A DNA stretch of 64,000 bases from an uncultured Acetobacteraceae bacterium (GTDB lineage: Bacteria; Pseudomonadota; Alphaproteobacteria; Acetobacterales; Acetobacteraceae), in assembly GCA_903918315.1 (NCBI GenBank), contig CAIXEA010000022.1, forward strand, positions 1-64,000, given 5' to 3'. The translations under genes and the position numbers were made by a program. Below the pieces are notes generated by a model. The model made no database searches. It saw only the letters and a list, made by a program, of their open reading frames with translations, and was not told where the DNA came from. Shown piece by piece: positions 6,795 through 15,722 of the stretch. Numbering within the stretch: position 1 is the first letter of the stretch; every line of letters starts with the position of its first letter.

Positions 6795-7670
6795 ATGGGT
6801 TTGCGGGGAAAATTCAATCTCAGCCTGCTGGTGGTGTTTCTGATCGGGATCGGACTCGTCGGGGCGTTCTCCTGGCGCGTGATCAGCGAGAATGCGCGGT
6901 CCGAAGTTATCAATGAGGCGCAATTGATCACGGCGGAAGCGATTTCCGTCCGCGGTTATACGGTCAATGAGATCCAGCCGTTGCTGGCGGAGCAAAGCAA
7001 GACGCGGTTCCTGCCGCATACCATTCCGGCCTTTGCCGCCACCTCGACCCAGCGGGACTTCACCAAGGCCTTCCCCGACTACACCTATAAAGAAGCTGCG
7101 CTGAACCCGACCAATCCAGGCCATCGGGCCACGGCGGAAGAGGCCGTGATCATTGAGCAATTCCGCAAGGATCCGACCCAGAAAACCATCATCACGACCC
7201 GTGAAACCCCGGCGGGGCCGGTTCTGTCCGTGTCGCGGCCGCTGCAGATCACCAACAAGGCCTGCCTGAGCTGTCATTCCGTGCCAGGTGCGGCGCCGGC
7301 CTCGATGATCGACGTGTACGGGCCGAGCAATGGCTTCGGCTGGACATTGAATGAGGTCATCGGTGCTCAGATTGTTTCCGTCCCGATGCAGGTCGCGCTG
7401 ACGCGGGCCAATACGCTCTTCTTCAGTTTCATGGGCGGGCTGACGGCGATCTTCGCGGTCGTGATCATCCTTCTGAATATCCTGCTGCATTTCGCGGTGA
7501 TCAGGCCGATCCGGGCGATGTCGGCTCTGGCGACCGAGATCAGTGCTGGTGATGGCTCGGATGCGCCGGAGTTTTCCGTCAACGGGAAAGACGAAATCGC
7601 TTCGTTGTCGCAATCTTTCAACCGGATGCGCCGGAGTCTGGTCAGTGCGATGACTCTGCTGGAAAGCTGA
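6795..7670 (+). CDS. Membrane heme-c sensor protein (DUF3365/Tll0287-like) with HAMP domain
   Basis: This 291-residue protein has a first membrane helix at about 9-29 and a periplasmic DUF3365-like region (residues 30-205) rich in family features (AFPDYTYKEAALNPTNPGH...). A single CLSCH near residue 159 should bind a c-type heme. A second membrane helix (about 212-235) is followed by a HAMP domain (IRPIRAMSALATEISAGDG ... DEIASLSQSFNRM), after which the protein ends. Tll0287-like proteins are proposed redox or ligand sensors. No kinase, cyclase or chemotaxis output is attached. AAGGA precedes the ATG by 8 nt. The next gene starts one base after the stop, so the soluble kinase is probably its output partner; that is inference. 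Confidence 0.85.
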   Translation: MGLRGKFNLSLLVVFLIGIGLVGAFSWRVISENARSEVINEAQLITAEAISVRGYTVNEIQPLLAEQSKTRFLPHTIPAFAATSTQRDFTKAFPDYTYKEAALNPTNPGHRATAEEAVIIEQFRKDPTQKTIITTRETPAGPVLSVSRPLQITNKACLSCHSVPGAAPASMIDVYGPSNGFGWTLNEVIGAQIVSVPMQVALTRANTLFFSFMGGLTAIFAVVIILLNILLHFAVIRPIRAMSALATEISAGDGSDAPEFSVNGKDEIASLSQSFNRMRRSLVSAMTLLES

Positions 7671-7671
7671 G

Positions 7672-8802
7672 GTGTCGGGCGCCGCTGGCCATCCGACCCA
7701 TATTGGCCGTTTCAGGGTCGAACGGGTTCTGGGCACTGGCGCCATGGGAGTCGTTTATCTGGCGCAGGATACGCTGATCGAGCGCCAGGTGGCGGTGAAA
7801 CTCGTGCGCGCCGACCTGCTGGATGATGAAGAGCGGGACGAGTATTTGCGCCGGTTCATGGTCGAAGCCCGGACAGCCGGGCGGATCCACCATTCCAATA
7901 TCGTTCGGATTTACGATCTCGCGACCAATGAGGGTAATCCTTATCTGGTGATGGAATATATCCGGGGCGAAAGCCTGCTCCAGGTTATGAAGCGTGACGG
8001 CCGGTTCGCCTCCGCCGCTGCGATCGATATTATTGGCCAGGTGATGGACGCGCTCGGCGCGGCGCATGAGGCGGGCATCGTCCATCGGGATGTGAAACCG
8101 GCGAACATCATGCTGGCCGCTGGTGGCGGCGTGAAAATGATGGATTTCGGCATCGCCCGCTTCGACGCTTCCCTGCACACGCAACCGGGTGCGGTCATCG
8201 GCACCCCCCGCTACATGAGCCCGGAACAGATCGTCGGTGACCCCGTCGATGCCCGCAGTGATCTGTTTTCAGCCGGCGTGGTGCTGTACCAGATGATTCG
8301 GGGTTCAACCCCGTTCGATGGCGGTTCGATGGTGGAGACGATGCACAAGGTGCTGAATGTCGATCCGCCCGATCTCTCGGTCGATGATCCCTCGGTTCCC
8401 TCCATGCTGTCGGTCGTGGTGCGCAAGGCACTGGCCAAGGATCCGATTTACCGCTTCCAATCCGCGGCCGAGATGGCGTCGGCGCTTCGATCCAGTCTGG
8501 GGCGCCGGGCGCCGGAACCCCGTTCTGCGTTCACACCGGACGCTATGAACGAGACGATGGCGAATCCGGCGCCGGTCGCGGCTTCCCCGGTCGCGTTTTC
8601 CCCGGTCGCGTTTTCCGATGACGAAGTGCGCCGCGTCGAACGGGCCCTGGCCGGTGTTGTTGGACCCATCGCGAAGATCATGGTCAAGCGCGCCTTGCCA
8701 GCGGCATCGTCATCCGAAGCCCTTTGGCAGACGCTGGCCAAGAACATCACCACCGACGCGGAGCGGGCCGCCTTCCTGCGAAAGCGAACCTCCCTGAATT
8801 GA
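7672..8802 (+). CDS. Hanks-type serine/threonine protein kinase, soluble
   Basis: This is a 376-residue PknB-type kinase. Glycine loop GTGAMGVVY (21-29), ATP lysine K43 (AVKLV), helix-C E65, catalytic HRDVKPAN (D140), metal-binding DFG (D158) and GTPRYMSPEQ (P+1 loop) are all present, so it should be active. No transmembrane segment or PASTA repeats follow. A linker with SPVAF repeats leads to a short helical C-terminus (RRVERALAGVVGPIAKIMV onward) that resembles a small domain found on other proteobacterial signalling kinases. It starts with GTG one base after the sensor gene's stop, so the two are co-translated. It likely phosphorylates targets in response to the membrane heme/HAMP protein. 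Confidence 0.92.
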   Translation: MSGAAGHPTHIGRFRVERVLGTGAMGVVYLAQDTLIERQVAVKLVRADLLDDEERDEYLRRFMVEARTAGRIHHSNIVRIYDLATNEGNPYLVMEYIRGESLLQVMKRDGRFASAAAIDIIGQVMDALGAAHEAGIVHRDVKPANIMLAAGGGVKMMDFGIARFDASLHTQPGAVIGTPRYMSPEQIVGDPVDARSDLFSAGVVLYQMIRGSTPFDGGSMVETMHKVLNVDPPDLSVDDPSVPSMLSVVVRKALAKDPIYRFQSAAEMASALRSSLGRRAPEPRSAFTPDAMNETMANPAPVAASPVAFSPVAFSDDEVRRVERALAGVVGPIAKIMVKRALPAASSSEALWQTLAKNITTDAERAAFLRKRTSLN

Positions 8803-8854
8803 CGCAAGGCGACCCCGCTGGGAGCGTGCCACCTGATCGAGCATGGCGCCGGTT

Positions 8855-8878
8855 GGTTGATCGCTGCGCGATTCAACC
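8855..8878 (+). terminator. Hairpin downstream of the kinase gene
   Basis: GGTTGATCGC (8855-8864) pairs with GCGATTCAACC (8868-8878) with a one-base bulge and a 3-nt loop, 52 nt after the kinase stop. No T-run follows. It is followed by a second imperfect hairpin, TGTCcGGTGC (8903-8912) with GCACCtGACA (8921-8930), which abuts the 65-bp repeat. Termination of the signalling operon is the likely role. Confidence 0.45.
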
Positions 8879-8931
8879 CAGACCAGTATCGTTCTAGCAG
8901 CCTGTCCGGTGCTTTGAGGCGCACCTGACAA

Positions 8932-8996
8932 GCTCTAACCGATTGTTTGATCGCGTGATTCACGGCTCCGGTGATTCCACCTCCGCCGATCACGCT
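8932..8996. repeat. 65-bp dispersed repeat, copy 1
   Basis: This is identical over all 65 bases to 12068-12132. It contains GCGTGAT (8953-8959) pairing with ATCACGC (8989-8995) and an inner GGTG (8970-8973)/CACC (8978-8981). It lies between the 3' ends of the convergent kinase and SDR genes and abuts the SDR stop codon. It resembles the palindromic intergenic repeats common in alphaproteobacteria; a two-way termination or mRNA-end function is inferred. Confidence 0.85.
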
Positions 8997-9800
8997 CTAA
9001 TTGGCTGTCATGCCGCCATCGATCACCAGTTCGCTGCCGGTCACCCAGGCCGCTTCATCGGATGCCAGATAGAGGCAACCCATCGCGATATCCGACGGCT
9101 TGCCGAACCGGCCCATGGGCGTTGCATCCATCCGCGCCTTCCCGGATTCGTTGCCCAGGAGACCGGGCCGCGCCATCGGGGTGTCCACAAAGCCGGGATG
9201 CACGGAATTCGCCCGGATCTGTTCCTTGGCGTATTGAATGGCTGTGGATTTGGTGAAGATTCGCACAGCGCCCTTGGATGCATGGTAGGCCGCGTTGGCG
9301 AATGAGCCGACGATGCCGCAAATGGAGGAGATATTGACGATCGACCCGCCACCGGCGCGACGCATGGCGGGAATCACGCTCTTGGTCCCAAGAAACACGC
9401 CGGTCGAATTGACACCCATGATCAGATTCCAGTTTTCCAGGGTCTGATCCTCCAGCGATACGCCGGTCATCACCCCGCTGGCCTGGACGGTCATGCTGGG
9501 TGGGCGGCCGGACACACCGGCGATGTTACAGAGGATGTTTATCGTGCCGTACCGCGCCTCGGCGCTGGCCACGAGCGCGATCCATTGCGCCTCATCCGTG
9601 ACATCCAGCCGGTGGTAGGTGGCGACGCCGCCCGCATCGGTGATGTCCTGTGCCACGGCCGCGCCCAGTTCGTCCTGGACATCGCATAGCACGACGCGCG
9701 CGCCATGTTCGGCGAAACGGTGGGCGGTTTCGGCCCCGATGCCGGACGCTGCGCCGGTGATGATCGCGACTTTCCCGCTCAGGCGTTGGCCCAGGGTCAT
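8997..9800 (-). CDS. SDR family NAD(P)-dependent oxidoreductase
   Basis: This 267-residue classical short-chain dehydrogenase/reductase has the cofactor motif TGAASGIG near the N-terminus, an acidic residue after strand 2 (LCDVQD) that favours NAD, the CNIAG motif, Ser in NISSICG, and the YHASK active site (Tyr-x3-Lys). It ends SELVIDGGMTAN as usual for the family. The ATG at 9800 is chosen over the longer frame because GGGAGG lies 7 nt upstream. The substrate cannot be told from sequence. It stands alone on the - strand, with the 65-bp repeat directly after its stop. Confidence 0.9.
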   Translation of the reverse strand: MTLGQRLSGKVAIITGAASGIGAETAHRFAEHGARVVLCDVQDELGAAVAQDITDAGGVATYHRLDVTDEAQWIALVASAEARYGTINILCNIAGVSGRPPSMTVQASGVMTGVSLEDQTLENWNLIMGVNSTGVFLGTKSVIPAMRRAGGGSIVNISSICGIVGSFANAAYHASKGAVRIFTKSTAIQYAKEQIRANSVHPGFVDTPMARPGLLGNESGKARMDATPMGRFGKPSDIAMGCLYLASDEAAWVTGSELVIDGGMTAN

Positions 9801-9902
9801 TGTGGTTCCTCCCATTCGCAGCGGCCTGTGACCGCGCTGTTCATCCCTTGGTTTGAACAATGGATGAACGCTTGATCGGGTTCAACCGTGTGACCGGACC
9901 GG

Positions 9903-10226
9903 CTACTGAATGGTCTGCAGATAGGCGATCAGGTCTTTGCGGTCCTGGGCATTTTTGATCCCCGGGAAGGGCATCGTCGTGTCCTTGACCAGCGCTTTCG
10001 GGGTTTCCAGATACCGGTCGAGCACCTCCAGACTTTCGAACGGTCCGCCGTTACCGGTGACGCCGAACAGGCTTGGCCCGACGCCATCCTTGCCGGGCTT
10101 TGTTGAATGACAGGCGAGGCAATGGCGTTTGAAGACACGCTCCCCGGCGGAACTATCCTGTGCGCGGGCAGCGTTTGGCGTTGTGACCAAACCGGCGATG
10201 ACCAAGACAAGAGCCAAACGGATCAT
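9903..10226 (-). CDS. Small periplasmic class I cytochrome c
   Basis: This 107-residue protein has a signal peptide (MIRLALVLVIAGLVTTPNAA, cleaved near ARAQD), one heme motif CLACH in RVFKRHCLACHSTKPGKDGV, the PSLFGVTGN segment, and an axial methionine in DTTMPFPGIK. This matches cytochrome c-552/c2-type electron carriers. The upstream in-frame extension to 10391 lacks signal character. It is divergent from the GMC oxidoreductase gene (135 bp apart). It could accept electrons from that flavoprotein, as cytochromes do for membrane alcohol dehydrogenases in acetic acid bacteria, but that pairing is inference. Confidence 0.9.
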   Translation of the reverse strand: MIRLALVLVIAGLVTTPNAARAQDSSAGERVFKRHCLACHSTKPGKDGVGPSLFGVTGNGGPFESLEVLDRYLETPKALVKDTTMPFPGIKNAQDRKDLIAYLQTIQ

Positions 10227-10361
10227 GGGTAATTTCCAAGTTACGTTGCACATGAAACTGTTAAGTATTTTTCGTTGATTTGCAAGCCTTCGATGGCCCT
10301 GGCCAGCGCCGGGAAACCGCGTCACCATCCGGACAGCCATTCCAACGCCGGAGACCTCGCG

Positions 10362-12074
10362 ATGTCCGTCCCCACCGATCGAGCCACTCATATCGTCGCA
10401 GGCGGCGGTTCAGCCGGTTGCGCGCTGGCCGCCCGGTTGTCTGAGAACCCATTCAACAAGGTTCTCCTGATCGAGGCCGGACCCGATCACGGCACCACGA
10501 ACATTCCCGACGATATTCGCGACACCTACGCGCATCGCGCGATGACCAATGCCGCCTATTTCTGGCCGGCGTTGCAGGTGTCCCGGGGGAGCCACGCCCA
10601 TATCCCGGCGGCGGGGCGCAAGCCGTATTTCTTCTATCAAGGCAAGCTGATGGGCGGCGGATCGTCCATCAACGGTCAGGTCGCTTTACGCGGGGCGCCG
10701 GCCGATTTTGACGGCTGGTCGGACATGGGGGCGAAGGGTTGGGACTGGAGCTCGGTTCTGCCCTATTTCCGCAAGCTGGAAACCGATCTGGATTACACGA
10801 CCGATCAGCTGCATGGCTCGACGGGACCGATCACGGTGCGCCGTATTCCCCGCGGTGACTGGGACGAGTTTACCAACGCGGTGGCCAAATCCTGGGACAG
10901 CCATGGGCATGGCTATGTCCCGGATATGAATGGTGCGTTTGAAGAAGGGTATTCACCGCTGCCGACGTCCAATGACGGGGCGGCGCGGCGCTCCACCGCC
11001 AACGGTCACCTCAGTGATGAGGTGCGCCGGCGGCCCAATCTGCGCCTGATGCCGCAAGCCCATGTGCGCCGCATTCTGTTCAATGGGACCACCGCGACCG
11101 GGGTGGAGGTGGTGCGTGCCGGGGGTGTCGAATCGTTCTACGGTGAACGCGTGATCGTGAGTGCCGGGGCTTTCCACAGTCCGAAACTATTGATGTTGTC
11201 GGGTATCGGCCCCGCCGCGCACCTGACCGGACTTGGCATTCCCGTGATCGCCGACAGGGCCGGTGTCGGATCAAATCTGCAGGATCATCCGCTGATTTCG
11301 GTGTCGGCCTATCTGCCGCCGATCGCGCGGGAGAAACATGTGATCCGGAGGAATTATTCGTATTTGCGGTATTCCTCTGGCATCGCCGGTTGTGAGTCCG
11401 CCGATATGATCATGATGGCCGTGTGCCAGTCCATGTGGCATGCCGTTGGCGAACGGATCGGTACCCTCAGCACCTATATTTCGTTGCCCTATTCGCGGGG
11501 CACTGTGCGGTTGCGGTCAGCGGATCCGATGGCGGCGCCGGAGATTGATTTCAACTGGCTGGCGGATGAACGCGACCGCGCCCGCCTGGTGGCGGCGTTT
11601 CTGCGGATGGCGAAGACGTTCACGCAGGAGCCGGTGAGTAAATACGCCCTCGATCCGTTCCCCTCGAGTTTCTCCGAACGGGTGGCCGCGATCAGCCGGC
11701 CGACGGGTTTGAACGCGGTGCTGACCAATGTCGCGGCGGCGCTGCTGGATTCGGCGGCGCCGGTTCGCCGGTTCCTGATCGAGAATGTGATCAGCGAAGC
11801 ACCGAAATTGGCGGCATTGATGGCGGACCCGAAGGCGGCGGAGGACTATGTCTGTTCCGCCGTTCGCAGCGCCTGGCACCCATCCTGCACCTGTCGTATG
11901 GGCGCCGCGGACGATCCGGCCGCGGTCGTCGACCCCAACGCGGCCGTCATCGGCGTCAGGGGGCTGCACGTCGCGGATGCCTCGATCATGCCGCGTGTGA
12001 CCCGGACCAACACGAACCTTCCCTCGATCATGATCGGGGAGAAGGTGGCGGATCTGGTTCAGGCCATGCTCTAA
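10362..12074 (+). CDS. GMC family flavin oxidoreductase (choline/alcohol dehydrogenase-like)
   Basis: This 570-residue FAD enzyme has the Rossmann motif HIVAGGGSAGCALAARLSEN (GxGxxG) at the N-terminus, GMC signature 1 in GGGSSINGQVALRGAPADFD, signature 2 in GAFHSPKLLMLSGIGP, and the C-terminal catalytic histidine region WHPSCTCRMG with TNTNLPSIMIGEK. The family oxidises alcohols, choline or similar substrates. The ATG at 10362 has GGAG 8 nt upstream; the longer frame from 10275 overlaps the divergent promoter region and lacks Rossmann-like sequence. Its TAA stop lies inside copy 2 of the 65-bp repeat. The substrate is unknown. Confidence 0.9.
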   Translation: MSVPTDRATHIVAGGGSAGCALAARLSENPFNKVLLIEAGPDHGTTNIPDDIRDTYAHRAMTNAAYFWPALQVSRGSHAHIPAAGRKPYFFYQGKLMGGGSSINGQVALRGAPADFDGWSDMGAKGWDWSSVLPYFRKLETDLDYTTDQLHGSTGPITVRRIPRGDWDEFTNAVAKSWDSHGHGYVPDMNGAFEEGYSPLPTSNDGAARRSTANGHLSDEVRRRPNLRLMPQAHVRRILFNGTTATGVEVVRAGGVESFYGERVIVSAGAFHSPKLLMLSGIGPAAHLTGLGIPVIADRAGVGSNLQDHPLISVSAYLPPIAREKHVIRRNYSYLRYSSGIAGCESADMIMMAVCQSMWHAVGERIGTLSTYISLPYSRGTVRLRSADPMAAPEIDFNWLADERDRARLVAAFLRMAKTFTQEPVSKYALDPFPSSFSERVAAISRPTGLNAVLTNVAAALLDSAAPVRRFLIENVISEAPKLAALMADPKAAEDYVCSAVRSAWHPSCTCRMGAADDPAAVVDPNAAVIGVRGLHVADASIMPRVTRTNTNLPSIMIGEKVADLVQAML

Positions 12075-12132
12075 CCGATTGTTTGATCGCGTGATTCACG
12101 GCTCCGGTGATTCCACCTCCGCCGATCACGCT
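12068..12132. repeat. 65-bp dispersed repeat, copy 2
   Basis: This is identical to 8932-8996. The repeat starts inside the last codons of the GMC gene and supplies its stop codon (TAA 12072-12074). It lies at a convergent junction, GMC (+) against trpE (-), as copy 1 does. A further hairpin GCGGCT/AGCCGC (12142-12147 with 12152-12157) overlaps the trpE stop. Confidence 0.85.
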
Positions 12133-12149
12133 TTAACGCGGGCGGCTTG

Positions 12150-13676
12150 TCAGCCGCTGTTGCCGCCAGACTTGCCGGCGGCAAATCGCACCGCTTCTTC
12201 CGCCGCGCGGACCAGCGCCCGGGCTTTCTGGCGGGTTTCCTCGAACTCCGCCGTGGCGACCGAGTCCGCGACGATTCCGGCGCCGGCCTGCACGTACATC
12301 GTGCCGTCCTTGACCAGGGCGGTCCGGAGCCCGATGCAGGTGTCCATGGTGCCGTTGGCGGCGAAGTAGCCGATGCAGCCGGCGTAAATGCCGCGCCGAT
12401 CGGGTTCCAGCTCTTCGATGATTTCCATCGCGCGCACCTTGGGGGCGCCGGACAATGTGCCGGCCGGGAAGCCACCGACGAGTGCATCCAGGGCGTCCAG
12501 GCCCGGACGCAACCGGCCCTCCACATTGGAGGAAATATGCATCACATGGCTGAATCGCTCGACGATGAAGCTTTCGGTGACTTTGACGGTGCCGATGTCG
12601 GACACGCGCCCGACATCATTGCGGCCGAGATCGATGAGCATGAGATGCTCCGCCCGCTCTTTCGGATCCGCCAGCAATTCGGCTTCCAGGGCCTGGTCTT
12701 CTTCATGGGTCGTGCCCCGGCGGCGGGTGCCGGCCAGCGGGCGAATGGTCACGGTGCCGTCCCGCAGCCGGACCAGCACTTCGGGGGAGGAACCGACGAT
12801 CGCGAAGCCGCCGAAATCGAGAAAGAACAGGAACGGCGCCGGGTTGATCCGCCGCAGCGCGCGATACAGCGCGAAGGGGGGCAGGGAGAATGGAACCGAA
12901 AACCGCTGACTGATGACGATCTGGAAGGCGTCGCCGGAGGCGATGTATTCCTTGCAGCGGGCGACGGCGTCGATGAAATCTTCCTCACGGAAGTTCGACC
13001 CCGGTGTCGGCGGGTCGGGTAACATCACCGGCGGTGGTTGCGGCGGCATCGGGCGGTCCAGCGCGTCGGCCGCGGCCGAGAGGCGGGCCTGCGCCTGGGC
13101 CCAGGCGGTTTCGGCCGTAACGTCCGGCTGCGGGTAGACGGGGGCGACGAGGGAGAGTTCGTCATTGACGTTGTCGAAGATGGCGAACAATGTCGGACGG
13201 ACCATGAGGCCTTCCGGCACGCCGAGCGTGTCTTTGTTCTTCTCCGGCAATTTCTCCATCAGCCGGACCATGTCGTAGCCGAGATATCCGACCAGTCCGC
13301 CGGACATGGGTGGCAGGTTGGCTGGCACGTCGAGCCGCACCTCCGCGATCAGCTTGCGCAGACTGTCCAGGGGCGGGGCCGGATCTGGCAGGAAGGCGTG
13401 CGGCGCGGACAGGGCATGCCGGTTCACCGAAGCCACGCCGTTCTGGCAGCGCCAGATCAGATCGGGTGCCATGCCGATGATGGAGTAACGGCCGCGCTTG
13501 GCGCCGCCTTCCACGCTTTCCAGCAGGAACGAGTTCGGCTGGCCGTGGGCCAGCTTGAGAAACGCCGCGACGGGTGTATCGAGGTCCGAGACTCCCTTGC
13601 GCCACACCAGACTGCCGCGCCCCTCTTCATAGGCGGCACGAAAGGCGGCAAAGCCGGTTTGGACGGGCACGGGCAT
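12150..13676 (-). CDS. trpE: Anthranilate synthase component I
   Basis: This 508-residue protein converts chorismate and ammonia (from the TrpG glutaminase) to anthranilate, the first step of tryptophan synthesis. The N-terminal domain carries the tryptophan feedback element LLES (SFLLESVEGGAKRGRYSIIG). The chorismate-binding domain has IASGDAFQIVISQRF, GSSPEVLVR, PLAGTRRRG, the LIDLGRNDVGRV segment, FPAGTLSGAPKVRAMEII and the C-terminal IQAGAGIV-like VQAGAGIVADS. The LLES element and length favour TrpE over PabB. No trpG is adjacent. It follows the ppiD-like gene with a 15-bp gap, probably as one transcript. Confidence 0.95.
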   Translation of the reverse strand: MPVPVQTGFAAFRAAYEEGRGSLVWRKGVSDLDTPVAAFLKLAHGQPNSFLLESVEGGAKRGRYSIIGMAPDLIWRCQNGVASVNRHALSAPHAFLPDPAPPLDSLRKLIAEVRLDVPANLPPMSGGLVGYLGYDMVRLMEKLPEKNKDTLGVPEGLMVRPTLFAIFDNVNDELSLVAPVYPQPDVTAETAWAQAQARLSAAADALDRPMPPQPPPVMLPDPPTPGSNFREEDFIDAVARCKEYIASGDAFQIVISQRFSVPFSLPPFALYRALRRINPAPFLFFLDFGGFAIVGSSPEVLVRLRDGTVTIRPLAGTRRRGTTHEEDQALEAELLADPKERAEHLMLIDLGRNDVGRVSDIGTVKVTESFIVERFSHVMHISSNVEGRLRPGLDALDALVGGFPAGTLSGAPKVRAMEIIEELEPDRRGIYAGCIGYFAANGTMDTCIGLRTALVKDGTMYVQAGAGIVADSVATAEFEETRQKARALVRAAEEAVRFAAGKSGGNSG

Positions 13677-13691
13677 CGTGGTCTCAGTACC

Positions 13692-15605
13692 TTAGGGGTG
13701 AACGATCTGATCGAAGTTGGTCTGGTTGATCGTGGGATGGGCGCGCAGGCGCACCGCCTCCTGGAAGGTGTTGACGAGGTCGTTGGCGATCGAATTGGCG
13801 ATGTCCCGGCGGGTTTTGGTGAACCCGGCCTCATCGGCTTTGGGATCGGGCTCGATGATTTCAGCCGCCATGGCGACGATGAACCCATCGGCGGTTTCCA
13901 CCATCGTCGCCTCGCCTTTTTTCAAACCGAACAACACCCGGTGCAGTTCGACCGGCATCGCGGGATCGGTCTGACCGCGGCTGACCTGCGGGGAGATGTG
14001 CGGCCGCACGCCGGCGATGGTCGCGGCATCGGTGAACAGCCGCCCGTCATTGACCGCCGACATCATCGCCGCGGCTGCCTGTTCCTGCGTTCGGCGCACC
14101 TGATCAAAGCCCCAATCCGCCAAAACCCGAGCGCGGACGGTATCGTACGGGCGCGGCGCGGGCGGGGTGATATCCTCCACGACCAGGGCGTAATAGGCAG
14201 CCCCCATCGGCGTCTGCGTCTCGGTCAAATGCGCGGGTTCACCGGGCCTGGTCTGGAATGCGGCCGTGATGATCGCTTTGCGCAGTTCCTCGGGATTGGG
14301 CAGCGGCGCCGGCTCACCGTCCAATGTCTTGCCTTCGGAGTCGAGCGTGCCCGCCACCGCCGTCAAACCGAGGTCGCCCGGCAGGTTGTCCAGCGTGCTG
14401 CCATTGGCGAGCAGGTTATCGAGGGTATTGGCGCGGCTGTAGATGATGTCGGTGGCCTTTTCCGACAGCACGCGTTCCCGCAGTTCCGCTTTCACCTCAT
14501 CAAACGGCTTCTCGGTACTGGCGGTCACCGCGGTCACACGCAGGCTGTACCAGTTCCAGTCACCTTTGATGGGGCCGACGATGTCCCCCTTTGCCGCCGC
14601 GAAGACGGCGTCGGCCAGTTTGGTGTCGGGCAGTTCGCCGACGAGGGCATCGGTGAAATCAACGGTGGCGCCCCCCTTCGCCTTGGCGATGGCATCCATC
14701 GCGGCCCAGTCACCGGGGGTTTTGGCGGCATCGCGCCAGGCGTCGGCCAGGGCTTTGGCGGTTGTTTCGTCATTGGCGGTCACGATCTGGACGGACCGCT
14801 TGCCCGGCGTGACGTAGATGGCATGCGCGCGCTCATAGGCGCCATGCAGGTCCGCGTCGGTGATGGTGATTTCGCTGGCCAGCGACTGGGGCGACAGGAT
14901 CACGGCCTGGATCCGCCGGTATTCCGGGGTCGAGTAAACGTCCGGGTGGTTGTCATAAACCCGGCGCAACGTCGCATCCCCCGGATCGGCCGCGCGTGGC
15001 ACGGCGGCAAATGGGAATTGAACCATGTCGGCGGACCGCTTTTCGAACACGCCGGCATAGATGGCGGAAACCTGGGCCGCTGTCGGCGCCGCACCGGCGG
15101 CGAGGGCGCCCAGAAGCTGCCGCTCCGCCAGGCTGGCCCGAACCGTCTGGAGGAACAATGGCTCGTTCATCCCGTTGTTACGCAGCACGGATTCGAACTG
15201 CTGGCGATCGAATTGGCCGTCCTTGCCCTTGAAGGCTGGCATCGACCGGACATAGGTCGCCACGCTGGCATCGGGCACGACGATGTGCATCTGGCGCATC
15301 ACGTCGCTGATCCCGGCCTCCCCCACCATGCGATCGATGGTTTTTTGGGCGACTTGCAGCTTCAGCGCCGCCGTCGGCTCCTGGCCGGCGGGCAGGTCCC
15401 GGGTGGCCTGACCCAAGGCGCGCTGGAATTCCGCCTGAAAGGCCTGACCCTCGATGGTTTTGCCGGCGGCCTTGATGACCCAGGTTGAGGTGCCGATGAG
15501 GCGCACGACGTCGCCCACGCCCCAAAACACGAAGGAGCCGACCATCACGACGAAGAATGCCCGGACGGGCCAGGTATCCAGGTAGCGGCGGAAGGCGGTG
15601 ATCAT
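13692..15605 (-). CDS. ppiD: PpiD-like membrane-anchored peptidyl-prolyl isomerase/chaperone
   Basis: This 637-residue protein has a short cytoplasmic N-terminus followed by one membrane helix (residues about 14-40, VRAFFVVMVGSFVFWGVGDV) and a SurA/PpiD-like N-terminal chaperone domain (TIEGQAFQAEFQRALGQ...). A degenerate parvulin domain (about 240-370) follows, with WAAMDAIAKAKGGATVDFTD and GPIKGDWNWYSLRVTAV. PpiD assists folding of proteins emerging from the Sec translocon. Canonical parvulin catalytic residues are not obvious, as in other PpiD proteins. It is immediately upstream of trpE and divergent from tpiA. Confidence 0.88.
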   Translation of the reverse strand: MITAFRRYLDTWPVRAFFVVMVGSFVFWGVGDVVRLIGTSTWVIKAAGKTIEGQAFQAEFQRALGQATRDLPAGQEPTAALKLQVAQKTIDRMVGEAGISDVMRQMHIVVPDASVATYVRSMPAFKGKDGQFDRQQFESVLRNNGMNEPLFLQTVRASLAERQLLGALAAGAAPTAAQVSAIYAGVFEKRSADMVQFPFAAVPRAADPGDATLRRVYDNHPDVYSTPEYRRIQAVILSPQSLASEITITDADLHGAYERAHAIYVTPGKRSVQIVTANDETTAKALADAWRDAAKTPGDWAAMDAIAKAKGGATVDFTDALVGELPDTKLADAVFAAAKGDIVGPIKGDWNWYSLRVTAVTASTEKPFDEVKAELRERVLSEKATDIIYSRANTLDNLLANGSTLDNLPGDLGLTAVAGTLDSEGKTLDGEPAPLPNPEELRKAIITAAFQTRPGEPAHLTETQTPMGAAYYALVVEDITPPAPRPYDTVRARVLADWGFDQVRRTQEQAAAAMMSAVNDGRLFTDAATIAGVRPHISPQVSRGQTDPAMPVELHRVLFGLKKGEATMVETADGFIVAMAAEIIEPDPKADEAGFTKTRRDIANSIANDLVNTFQEAVRLRAHPTINQTNFDQIVHP

Positions 15606-15722
15606 GAGTCGGTTCCCATCGCGGTCCGGGCGAACCCGGTATCAGAGCCGGCATCCTATACGGGGCTGGCGGGCGCTTTGCCAGCCGGGGGTTTTCTTGT
15701 AGGGGTTGACCGTTGAGGGAAT

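Noticed and set aside
13038-15488. An 816-residue open frame opposite trpE and ppiD
   Set aside because: It is the antisense shadow of two well-supported genes in high-GC DNA; the translation is low-complexity Gly/Arg/His-rich and crosses the junction of the two real genes.
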